Assembly: GCA_937907495.1 (NCBI GenBank) | Contig: CALESS010000126.1 | Coordinates: 1-9,189 of the forward strand | Reading direction: 5' to 3' | DNA from: an uncultured Anaerolineaceae bacterium | GTDB taxonomy: Bacteria; Chloroflexota; Anaerolineae; Anaerolineales; Anaerolineaceae | DNA length: 9,189 bases | Shown here: one piece after another, positions 1 to 6,602 of the stretch | Position numbering within the stretch: position 1 is the first letter of the stretch | How the letters are laid out: every line of letters starts with the position of its first letter | Notes under the pieces: generated by a model | Told to the model about the DNA's origin: nothing | Database searches by the model: none | What the model saw: the letters and a program-made list of their open reading frames with translations, nothing else | Program-made: the position numbers and the translations under genes

Positions 1-1388
1 GTGATCAGGAGCAATACCAAAAAACTATCCAGGTTATGCAAGTTGTTTCCCCCGCCTATTTTCACCGATACCACCAATCCGCCGATTAAGAATACCCCCA
101 GAACCAGGGCGATAATTGTTTTACGCCAGGGATGTAGCTCTCCTCGCAAGAAAATCTTCCAGCTAATAAGCAGCAACAAACCGCTGCAAACCAAGAGCAA
201 TGCGGGCAATATCCCCAGCGGAAAGGTGGCCGAAGGGAACAAGCGATACCAGAGTAACGGAGATTTTAGAGAGGTAAAGGTGTGGTTCAGGGTGCTCTCT
301 GCCAACAGCAAGTAGATTTGATTTGTGGCAAACGCCACCCCGATTCCAGAAACTCCCCAGGCCAATGGCCGCCAGATATACCGCCAAAATCTCCCGGGGT
401 AAGGTGTTTCAAATATGTACAGCAATAAGGCAACCGCAGCGGGCATGGGGTACCAGTTTATCCGCGACAACCCCGCCCAAACGGAAGCCGCCAGCACCAC
501 CGCCATGGAACGCCAGAACTTTCGAGGTCGAAATCCCCATAAAACAATGAGGGGAACCAGGATCAGGTTGAAATAGATCGGACCTTGATTTAGAAACAAA
601 CAACCCCATAGGATAAACAAAACTTTCTCGCCGCGTGAGAAGTTGGGTAACCGCCGCGAGAGGGTCATCATTAGCAGAATGGGCATCATGAGCCAGAGGG
701 TCGAATTCCAGAAGCGGTGCAGCCAAAGTGGTTGGTTGCCCGGCAGGAAGAAGGAAAGGGATTGCAATAAAGCATGCGTGCGATTCATGACCGGCCAATC
801 TACCGGCTGGCCCCAAATTTTCGGCCCGGCAAATTGGGCGGCGTTGACCATCAACATCCCCTCTGACCAGGTTTGGCTGAATGGGTAATTCGTCACCTGG
901 CTCAAGAGGCTGCCCGCAAATAATCCAAACCCTGCCCCCAGCAACCCCGCTGCCAACCAGAAGGAAAGGCCTCTTTTTGGCCAACCCGCCGTCAGGAGCA
1001 AACCAATGGCCAGCCCGGTCAGCCAGACCAGCCAACCCTGCACAGCCTTCCCGGCTTGATAGGTGTAGTACGGTCCCATAGAAAGATAAACGAGCAGGAT
1101 TAGGATTAACCCGATGACCGGGAAAACCAATCCCCGGCCCGGTCGAATCCAATCCGCCAGCTTTTGGATGCGCTCCGACAGCCATGGAGCGAGCGGTGAA
1201 ACGGCCAATCCCAACAAGATGAATGCAATCGCATACAGACCTGTTTGGAGAAAGACCAATCGGGTTTTCCAGACCGGGTAGGCAAGGATTCCGGCCGTAT
1301 CCAGTACCGCTGGGAACTCCCAGGCCGCCAAAAGGGTTAGCGCAACGGTAACACCCGTTAACCAGCGGAAGGCTGAAATCCGTTTCAA
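1..1388 (-). CDS. Large polytopic membrane protein, paralogue of the preceding gene (copy 2, 3' truncated)
   Basis: From TTG 1386-1388 the frame stays open for 462 codons to the window edge without a stop, so the C terminus is missing and the gene is intact as far as seen. It is easily overlooked because it has no ATG start and no stop in the window. The protein begins LKRISAFRWLTGVTVALTLL and is strongly hydrophobic. It shares with copy 1 the blocks YPFSQTWSEGM (168-178), KIWG, HALLQSLSF and LPGNQ, and VSVKIGGGNNLHNLD (440-454). Over residues 165-232 I count 46 of 68 identical; elsewhere similarity is lower. By analogy a C-terminal soluble domain should follow beyond the window. The same tentative role applies, a GT-C-like transferase acting on a lipid-linked or surface glycan; no specific substrate can be named. 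Confidence 0.78.
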   Translation of the reverse strand, partial: MKRISAFRWLTGVTVALTLLAAWEFPAVLDTAGILAYPVWKTRLVFLQTGLYAIAFILLGLAVSPLAPWLSERIQKLADWIRPGRGLVFPVIGLILILLVYLSMGPYYTYQAGKAVQGWLVWLTGLAIGLLLTAGWPKRGLSFWLAAGLLGAGFGLFAGSLLSQVTNYPFSQTWSEGMLMVNAAQFAGPKIWGQPVDWPVMNRTHALLQSLSFFLPGNQPLWLHRFWNSTLWLMMPILLMMTLSRRLPNFSRGEKVLFILWGCLFLNQGPIYFNLILVPLIVLWGFRPRKFWRSMAVVLAASVWAGLSRINWYPMPAAVALLLYIFETPYPGRFWRYIWRPLAWGVSGIGVAFATNQIYLLLAESTLNHTFTSLKSPLLWYRLFPSATFPLGILPALLLVCSGLLLLISWKIFLRGELHPWRKTIIALVLGVFLIGGLVVSVKIGGGNNLHNLDSFLVLLLI

Positions 1389-1523
1389 AATTTCGATCCT
1401 TTACATGAAAAAATGTTGGAAGCCCTCGGAATCGGTATCAATTATCTCTATCCTTGAGATTGAAATGCCCAAATCTATTCCTGGTGGTAAACATGACGCA
1501 AACCTCGACAATCCTTATCAAGA
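1389..1523 (-). other. 135-base gap between the two membrane-protein genes
   Basis: No coding frame is supported here. Next to the downstream start lies AAAGGA (1397-1402), the ribosome-binding site of copy 2. GATAAT (minus strand, 1441-1446) could be a -10 box, but I find no convincing -35 partner. The run of six A at 1408-1413, a T-run in the transcript, has no strong stem before it, so no terminator is called. This is the widest gap in the window, leaving room for a separate promoter. Confidence 0.4.
1397..1402 (-). promoter_or_regulatory. Ribosome-binding site of the second membrane-protein gene
   Basis: AAAGGA on the minus strand, eight bases before TTG 1386-1388. An in-frame TAA at 1401-1403 rules out any start further upstream, leaving the TTG (or a rare ATT just before it) as the start. 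Confidence 0.6.
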
Positions 1524-3458
1524 TTATTCCTGTGGCGTAAGCAAGACGATTCCGATGAAGCGGTCATCTACCACAACCTGGTAGTAGCGGAGAAGCGGCA
1601 TAGAGACCCAATTCGCCCAGGCATTTTGCTCTTCCCCAAAAGATTTATCTCTTTTCACAATTTCCGCAGTTACCGAATCCACGATGATCAATCCCCATTC
1701 ATGATTAGCCAACCTCTGATGAAATTCAGTGAAGTAATCCTGATTTTCCGTCATTGCCATTTCCATTATATTCACTACTTCATATTTTGGGACAGGTAAA
1801 ATTCCCGGAAAGCGGTTGATGGCTAACATTTGCTGGTTGGAGACAAACAAAACCGGCTTTCCCCCGCTTTGGCTTTGCTCAATAAGGCTGCCCAAGTCTT
1901 CTTCCATGCTGAGGATGGAGGCGGGGGTTGCTACCGGCCGATAGGGTACGAAGGGAATTTGATACACCAAAGGCAGACAAACAATCAATGCCATCAATCC
2001 AAGCGGAGCTTTTGTAAGCGGGCCCTGCTCCTTATCCAAAGGGATTCGATTATAAAAAGAATAAGCTGCCAATATCAGCAGCAGAACCATAAATCCATCC
2101 AAATTATGCAAGTTATTTCCGCCCCCAATTTTTACTGAAACAACCAATCCGCCCAAAAGAAAGATGAACAATATGAACAGAATACCCGCTGCCCGCCATC
2201 CGTGTAGACCTCTCTGCTTGGAAATTTTCCAGATCAGCCATCCCACCAATCCGCAGCTCGTTATCACCACCCCCAGCAAGATACCAATGGAGTTTGTGGA
2301 GGAAGGGAGTAAACGGTACCACAATAGTGCTGAGGACAAGTAAGAAGTATTTGTATTCAGAGCTTCGCCAATAAATAATCTGAGTAAATGATTGGTAAGG
2401 AAGGCAACTGCTATTCCGGCGAGAGACCAAACCATCGGTCGCCCGAAATATCGAACCGGCTTTCCATCAAAGGGCTTTTCTAAAAAAAACAGGAAAGCCG
2501 CCAACAACCCGGCAAATGGATACCAATTGAGGCGGGATGCACCGCCGAGGATGGAGGCAATGATAACGATTGCCAGGGAACGCCCGAACCGATCAGGATT
2601 AAACCAGCGGAGAATTATCAGCGGAATCAAGGCGAGATTAAAAAACAAGGGGGCCTGGGTCAGATAGAGATAGCCAAACAGCGAGAATATTACAATTTCC
2701 AGGGGGGGATGGATCCCTAAACGCCTTGCCAGTGTCCATGTCATCCCTAATGGCAAGCCCACCCAGAGCAAACTGTTCCACAAGCGATGCACCCACAGCA
2801 GTTGATTGCCGGGCAAGAGAAAGGAGAACGACTGAAGGATCGCATGGGTTTGGTTGATGACCGGAAAACCAACATCCTTGCCCCATATTTTCTTGGAAAA
2901 AACCTGGGCACCATTCGTGATCTGCATCCCCTCAGACCAGGTTTGGCTGAACGGATAATCCGTCACCTGACTAAAAACCACTGCGACTTGTAATATAAAC
3001 CCGATGCTTACCAAAGCGGCAGCCAGCCAGAATAACACGCTTCGTTTGGGCCAGGCAGCCTTCAACAAGAAACTTGCGAACAATGCGGCGCACCAAATCA
3101 TTAACCCCTGTACAAAATAGCCTGTCTGATACCGATAATATTTCCCCATCGTAATAAAAACAAGGAAAACGAGTTCAAGGTGTAGAAAAGTTGGGATAAA
3201 TTTTTTCCGATCGGAGAACCATTGGCCAAGTTGTTGGATTTTCTTGAAAAGGGGATAGGCCATCCCACTGACCGCGATCGTACAGAGTACGAGAACACTC
3301 CCAGTCATGAGAATTTCTGCCAGGGTGACGCCGATTTGCCAGGCTCGAACCCCCATCACTTCGGCAGCAATTAATACCTTTCTCAGTTGAAGGACGGCCA
3401 GAAAGGTTAATAAAGCCGTGACCCCGCTTAGCAGACGTACCTGGACAACCGGCTTCAA
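1524..3458 (-). CDS. Large polytopic membrane protein, probable divergent GT-C-type glycosyltransferase (copy 1)
   Basis: 644 residues from the TTG at 3456-3458. This start is chosen because GGAGGT lies just upstream and because the first 40 residues then align without gaps to the paralogue at 1-1388, which also starts at TTG. A GTG at 3489-3491 would add 11 residues encoded by the hairpin. By eye there are about 13-15 hydrophobic segments (from residue 10 to about 503), then a soluble domain (about 505-644) containing HEWGLIIVDS (586-595). A non-membrane loop at 165-230 holds YPFSQTWSEGM (168-178) with acidic Glu176; VSVKIGGGNNLHNLD (440-454) is a second marked motif. An acidic loop plus a Gly-rich/Asn motif and a terminal soluble domain recalls GT39/ArnT-like GT-C enzymes, which use lipid-linked sugars outside the membrane, but I cannot name the family. 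A polysaccharide polymerase or flippase-like role is an alternative. Confidence 0.8.
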   Translation of the reverse strand: MKPVVQVRLLSGVTALLTFLAVLQLRKVLIAAEVMGVRAWQIGVTLAEILMTGSVLVLCTIAVSGMAYPLFKKIQQLGQWFSDRKKFIPTFLHLELVFLVFITMGKYYRYQTGYFVQGLMIWCAALFASFLLKAAWPKRSVLFWLAAALVSIGFILQVAVVFSQVTDYPFSQTWSEGMQITNGAQVFSKKIWGKDVGFPVINQTHAILQSFSFLLPGNQLLWVHRLWNSLLWVGLPLGMTWTLARRLGIHPPLEIVIFSLFGYLYLTQAPLFFNLALIPLIILRWFNPDRFGRSLAIVIIASILGGASRLNWYPFAGLLAAFLFFLEKPFDGKPVRYFGRPMVWSLAGIAVAFLTNHLLRLFIGEALNTNTSYLSSALLWYRLLPSSTNSIGILLGVVITSCGLVGWLIWKISKQRGLHGWRAAGILFILFIFLLGGLVVSVKIGGGNNLHNLDGFMVLLLILAAYSFYNRIPLDKEQGPLTKAPLGLMALIVCLPLVYQIPFVPYRPVATPASILSMEEDLGSLIEQSQSGGKPVLFVSNQQMLAINRFPGILPVPKYEVVNIMEMAMTENQDYFTEFHQRLANHEWGLIIVDSVTAEIVKRDKSFGEEQNAWANWVSMPLLRYYQVVVDDRFIGIVLLTPQE

Positions 3459-3461
3459 GAC

Positions 3462-3467
3462 ACCTCC
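3462..3467 (-). promoter_or_regulatory. Ribosome-binding site of the first membrane-protein gene
   Basis: GGAGGT on the minus strand, a near-perfect Shine-Dalgarno sequence three bases before TTG 3456-3458. The spacing is short, but the choice agrees with the gap-free alignment of this N terminus to the paralogue's TTG start. Confidence 0.55.
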
Positions 3468-3468
3468 G

Positions 3469-3505
3469 GATGAACGGGGTTGGGTATTCACCCACCCCGT
3501 TCATC
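3469..3505 (-). other. Strong intergenic hairpin between the aminotransferase and membrane-protein genes
   Basis: GATGAACGGGGT (3469-3480) is a perfect inverted repeat of ACCCCGTTCATC (3494-3505). Inside it GGGT (3482-3485) pairs with ACCC (3490-3493). The result is a 16-bp stem with a single bulged T (3481) and a four-base ATTC loop. It begins 26 bases after the aminotransferase stop and ends one base before the GGAGGT ribosome-binding site of the next gene. There is no T-run on either strand after the stem, so it is not a standard intrinsic terminator. An mRNA-stabilising, processing or attenuating structure within an operon fits the position better. Confidence 0.75.
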
Positions 3506-3531
3506 TCATCAATCGGTTGAAAAACTCTCCA

Positions 3532-4722
3532 CTACCCGCCAAAATGGCGGATGGTTTGTGCCAGCAGGTCGGCCTGCTTCTCAGCTACATCCAGATCCCA
3601 GTAGTTGGTCTTGAACTGAAACAGGCGAGGTTGCAGCGATTCTGCCACCGGCATGAGTCCTTTTTCAAAGCTCTGCCACTGATATTCGGAAATTTGCTTG
3701 CCGCGAAAAACCGGCTCGAGGTGGGTGAGCTGCCAGCAGGCATAGACTCCATCCCCACCCAGCTCGCGGAATTTGGCGCGAAAATCATACCAGGAGAAGG
3801 GTACCGATTCTTCCAGTTTGAAGACTGTCGTCCAGTAGGAATGCACCACATAATCCGGCACATATTGCGGGGTCAGCCAGCTGCAGCCGGCAGCGGCATC
3901 CAGGAACAGGCGGGCCACCACCTTGCGGAATTCCACCAGCTCTTCCAGCCGCTCCGTCTGGGCCAGCGAAACCGCCGAGCATAATTCTGCCATGCGATAG
4001 TTGAAACCCACCGAAGCGTGGCGCTCGTAGGTGGGGTCCTGAATGGTATCCTTGGTGATTTTCCCCTTACCGGCGCCCGCTTTTACCGCCGCATAGCCCA
4101 GTGAGTTGAACCGCCGGATGCCATCGGCCAGTTCTTCATCGTTGGTGGTAATCATGCCCCCTTCTCCAGCCGTCATATGTTTACTGGACTGGAAGGAGAA
4201 CGAGGAGGCGTGACCAATGCTGCCGATGACCCGCCCCTTGTAATAGCCCAGGAAACATTGGGCGTCATCTTCCAACACGAACAGGTTGTGGCGGGCAGCC
4301 ACTTCCATAATGCCATCCATATCCGGCGACATCCCATAAATGGAGACCGGGATGATGCCCTTGGTGCGCGGGGTGATGACCTTCTCAATTTCTGCGGCGG
4401 AGATGGTCCAGGTACGCGGATCCAGATCCGCAAAGACGGGCAAGGCCCCGGCATGGCAAACAGCGAAGGAGGTGCTGGACATGGTGAGGGGTGGGACGAT
4501 CACTTCATCCCCCGGGCCAATTCCGCGGGCTGCCAGGGCTGCATGCATGGTGGCTGTGCCATTGACGAATGAAATGGCATATTTTGAGTCAAACTTCTCG
4601 GCAAAAATCGCCTCCAGACGTTTGGTCATCATGCTGCCCTTGGACGTGCGGAATTGGGTATCCAGCACTTCCAGGACGTATTGTTTTTCCAACTCGGTGA
4701 TTCGCTGCAACTGACGTTTCAT
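3532..4722 (-). CDS. DegT/DnrJ/EryC1/StrS-family PLP-dependent sugar aminotransferase
   Basis: 396 residues from the ATG at 4720-4722. The start is preferred because GAGG sits 5 bases upstream and the protein then begins at the normal family N terminus (MKRQLQRITELEKQYVLEVL). PLP-site features: NGTATMHAALAA (54-65), the phosphate region; EDDAQCFLG (151-159), with Asp152 expected at the pyridine nitrogen; FSFQSSKHMTAGEGGM (175-190), with Lys181 as the Schiff-base lysine; and the GFNYRM segment (239-244). These enzymes transfer an amino group from glutamate or glutamine to a keto sugar, usually a UDP- or dTDP-4-keto-6-deoxysugar. The natural partner here is the PseB product. The EDDAQ and TAGEGG motifs differ from PseC as I remember it, so I do not call it pseC; a 3-aminotransferase or a different amino sugar is possible. 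A Gly/Lys-rich segment (about 213-225) precedes the GFNYRM segment. Confidence 0.88.
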   Translation of the reverse strand: MKRQLQRITELEKQYVLEVLDTQFRTSKGSMMTKRLEAIFAEKFDSKYAISFVNGTATMHAALAARGIGPGDEVIVPPLTMSSTSFAVCHAGALPVFADLDPRTWTISAAEIEKVITPRTKGIIPVSIYGMSPDMDGIMEVAARHNLFVLEDDAQCFLGYYKGRVIGSIGHASSFSFQSSKHMTAGEGGMITTNDEELADGIRRFNSLGYAAVKAGAGKGKITKDTIQDPTYERHASVGFNYRMAELCSAVSLAQTERLEELVEFRKVVARLFLDAAAGCSWLTPQYVPDYVVHSYWTTVFKLEESVPFSWYDFRAKFRELGGDGVYACWQLTHLEPVFRGKQISEYQWQSFEKGLMPVAESLQPRLFQFKTNYWDLDVAEKQADLLAQTIRHFGG

Positions 4723-4727
4723 GGATG

Positions 4728-4731
4728 CCTC
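4728..4731 (-). promoter_or_regulatory. Ribosome-binding site that fixes the aminotransferase start
   Basis: GAGG on the minus strand, 5 bases before ATG 4720-4722. An in-frame TTG 20 codons upstream (4780-4782) would add a Pro/Gly-rich stretch and is not needed. Confidence 0.55.
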
Positions 4732-4803
4732 GTGGTTATTTGTGAGATCGCTCCGACCGGGCAGGCCCAGAGCGGGGACCAATACTTTAATTACGCAGGT
4801 GCT

Positions 4804-5592
4804 TCACTCGGGCTTCTGCTGCTCCCCGGCATCTTGTTGCAGGGAGAGTAAATAACCGGCATTGCGCACCTTGCCCTGGTTGATCTCCAGCAGGTGCGGC
4901 TCGCGGGCCAGCAAGCCCAAGATTTCGTCCATCAGGAAGATTTGTCCATGATACAGGCGGGCATAAATTTCCCGGGTGAATTGGAGATCCTCCTCGTAAT
5001 CTAACGTCCAGCGCAGAGAGGATAAATCATGGCTGTGGCGGAGGTTCAGAATATTAAATTTCTCCGGGTTTTTCCAGATATAAGGGGTGACATGTTCGCG
5101 TTCAGAGGTCAGCCGGGCCTCGTTCCAGGCTCGTTCCAGGGCTTTGAAAGTAAACACCTCAATATCCAGGCCTTCCGGGTAGGTGGGTTCGATGGTGTTG
5201 CTGGCGTAATCCAGTTCGGGATTCTCCAGCAGGCAAGTCACCACCCGGTCAATCACCTGTGGATCTTTGAAGGGATCATCCGCCGTCACCCGCACGATGA
5301 TGTCGGCGTGCGAGAGGCAGGCGGCCTGGTAGAAACGATCCAGCACATCGTTCAGGCTGCCAGCGTAGCCCAGGATGCCGTATTCCTCAGCAATTCGCAG
5401 CAACTGCTGGTCGTTCTCCTCACTGGTGGTAGCCAGCACCACGGCATCCACTGTCTGGCTGGCGCGGGTGCGCTCCACCACATGCCAGATCAGGGGTTTA
5501 CCGCTGATATCGGCCAGGGTTTTTCCCGGACGGCGCGAGGAACCCATGCGGGCTTGAATGATGGCTACGACGCGGGGTTTGTCTTCGCTCAT
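4804..5592 (-). CDS. SpsF-type cytidylyltransferase (CMP-sugar synthetase-like, COG1861 family)
   Basis: 262 residues with the full SpsF signature set: AIIQARMGSSRRPGK (10-24), the phosphate and nucleotide loop; RVTADDPF (101-108), metal-binding aspartates; YPEGLDIEVF (138-147); SEREHVTPYIW (163-173); and RWTLDYEEDL (194-203). Proteins of this group occur in spore-coat, flagellin and capsule glycan loci and are predicted to activate sugars, usually as CMP derivatives, like NeuA and PseF. Here it probably charges the sugar made by the neighbouring enzymes; the nucleotide and sugar are inferred. The last 12 or so residues are a Gln/Glu-rich tail. The ATG start overlaps the stop of the oxidoreductase by four bases (ATGA), and AGGTGA at 5600-5605 lies 7 bases upstream. 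The stop is 81 bases before the aminotransferase start. Confidence 0.88.
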   Translation of the reverse strand: MSEDKPRVVAIIQARMGSSRRPGKTLADISGKPLIWHVVERTRASQTVDAVVLATTSEENDQQLLRIAEEYGILGYAGSLNDVLDRFYQAACLSHADIIVRVTADDPFKDPQVIDRVVTCLLENPELDYASNTIEPTYPEGLDIEVFTFKALERAWNEARLTSEREHVTPYIWKNPEKFNILNLRHSHDLSSLRWTLDYEEDLQFTREIYARLYHGQIFLMDEILGLLAREPHLLEINQGKVRNAGYLLSLQQDAGEQQKPE

Positions 5593-6593
5593 ATCTCGAT
5601 CACCTTTTGTTCATCGGCGGCGCGGCGGGCAGCCAGGGCAATTTCCAGCACCCTGGCGCCTTCACGGGCATCTGCCATGGATGGTTCAACACCTTCCAGC
5701 AGGCGGAAAAAATGTTTAAATTGTTCAAGATACATGGCATTGACTTCGTATTTGGGCCATTCCAGGCTCTGCCAGCAGTTACCGGCTGCACTGAACCAGC
5801 GCACCCGCTGATCCTGAAAGCTCCACTGGATGGTGCCTTCATCCCCTACCACCTCAAAGCTGCAATCATAGGTACGCCGCACGTAATCCACATGTACCGT
5901 GCCAAAAAAGCCGCCCGCAAAACGCAGCAGCAAATCTACGGTATCTTCAGTGTCAATTTCCAGGTGGCTGAGTTTGCCAATCAGGGCGGCTACGCTGCTC
6001 ACATCCCCCAGCAGCCAGCGGATATAATCCAGCTCGTGAATGCGGTCCAGTAGTACCCCGCCGCCCAGGTTACGCCGGGCGGAGTAGCCCTGGCGGTAAT
6101 CTTCCCAGGGGTGCCAGTTGGGCAAATACTGACCGAACTGAGCCCGGGCGGAGACAATGCTGCCCACCGTTCCGGCTTCCAGCAGGGCTTTCACTTTTTG
6201 CAAGCCGGGGTGAAAGCGAAAATTGCAGCCGACCAGGGTTTTAATCTGCTTGCTCTTGATCTTCGCCAACAATTCATCCAAGCCTTGCAGGCTGGTGGCG
6301 ATGGGTTTTTCGATAAACAGGTGACAACCCGCTTCCACGGCCCGCAGGGATTGCTCGAGGTGCAAGCGGGTGGGAGAGCAGATCAGGGCGGCGTGCACAC
6401 CCTGCGCCAGGGCATCGTCATAATCCGCAAAAACCGGCACATGGAATTTCTCCACCACCTCCAGACGGCGCTCTTCAGCCACATCAAAGGCGATGAGGTT
6501 TTGCACCCCCAGGTTCTGCAGGTTACCCAGGTGTCGCCGGCCGATGGAGCCGCAACCGACCACTAAGAATTTGCCGTCCGGCACGGAACTCAC
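5589..6593 (-). CDS. Gfo/Idh/MocA family NAD(P)-dependent sugar oxidoreductase
   Basis: 334 residues, normal for the family. Residues 8-20 form the N-terminal Rossmann strand and GCGSIGRR nucleotide loop. The family's EKP motif is at 95-97, giving the catalytic-type Lys96, and the C-terminal domain has GGGVLLDRIHELDYIRWLLG (177-196), which supplies the usual Asp183 and His186. Such enzymes oxidise or reduce a ring carbon of a sugar or inositol, often on a nucleotide sugar. The substrate cannot be read from sequence; its position between a 4,6-dehydratase and a cytidylyltransferase suggests an amino- or deoxysugar intermediate (inference). Translation starts at GTG 6591-6593, with another GTG three codons on. 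The purine-rich AAGG before it overlaps the stop of the dehydratase. The 3' end overlaps the next gene as ATGA, so the two are probably translationally coupled. Confidence 0.88.
   Translation of the reverse strand: MSSVPDGKFLVVGCGSIGRRHLGNLQNLGVQNLIAFDVAEERRLEVVEKFHVPVFADYDDALAQGVHAALICSPTRLHLEQSLRAVEAGCHLFIEKPIATSLQGLDELLAKIKSKQIKTLVGCNFRFHPGLQKVKALLEAGTVGSIVSARAQFGQYLPNWHPWEDYRQGYSARRNLGGGVLLDRIHELDYIRWLLGDVSSVAALIGKLSHLEIDTEDTVDLLLRFAGGFFGTVHVDYVRRTYDCSFEVVGDEGTIQWSFQDQRVRWFSAAGNCWQSLEWPKYEVNAMYLEQFKHFFRLLEGVEPSMADAREGARVLEIALAARRAADEQKVIEI
5600..5605 (-). promoter_or_regulatory. Ribosome-binding site of the SpsF-like gene
   Basis: AGGTGA on the minus strand, 7 bases before the ATG at 5590-5592, embedded in the last codons of the oxidoreductase gene. 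With the ATGA stop/start overlap it points to translational coupling of the two genes. Confidence 0.6.
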
Positions 6594-6602
6594 CGGTCCG
6601 CC

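Larger units (their letters stand above)
1..3458 (-). repeat. Tandem gene duplication of the membrane protein (2070-base period)
   Basis: Equivalent points of the two genes lie exactly 2070 bases apart: the TTG starts (1388 and 3458), GACCAG (865 and 2935) and ATGCAAGTT (36 and 2106). Base-level similarity is still visible in the conserved stretches, for example CCAGGTTTGGCTGAA in both copies. The constant offset means no net insertion or deletion across about 460 codons. Confidence 0.85.

Noticed and set aside
409..1185. A 258-residue minus-strand frame within the second membrane gene
   Set aside because: It is in a different frame from the 462-codon frame that aligns with the paralogue, and it is rich in Gly, Pro and Arg with no domain.
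1..1388. Copy 2 as a decayed pseudogene of copy 1
   Set aside because: Its frame is open for all 462 codons, the offset to copy 1 never shifts, and the key motifs are intact.
1401..1406. ATG-TAA minimal start-stop pair just before copy 2
   Set aside because: No ribosome-binding site precedes it, so chance is the simpler explanation.
3469..3505. The strong hairpin as a rho-independent terminator
   Set aside because: Neither strand has a T-run after the stem; on the minus strand it is followed by the ribosome-binding site of the next gene.
4749..4774. Imperfect inverted repeat CGCTC / GAGCG before the aminotransferase gene
   Set aside because: Only five outer pairs with a large asymmetric inner loop. 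The inner GGGC/GCCC pair would leave a two-base loop, so the structure is weak.
4720..4782. TTG at 4780-4782 as the aminotransferase start
   Set aside because: The 20 added residues are unlike the family's N terminus, and ATG 4720-4722 has GAGG at a good distance.
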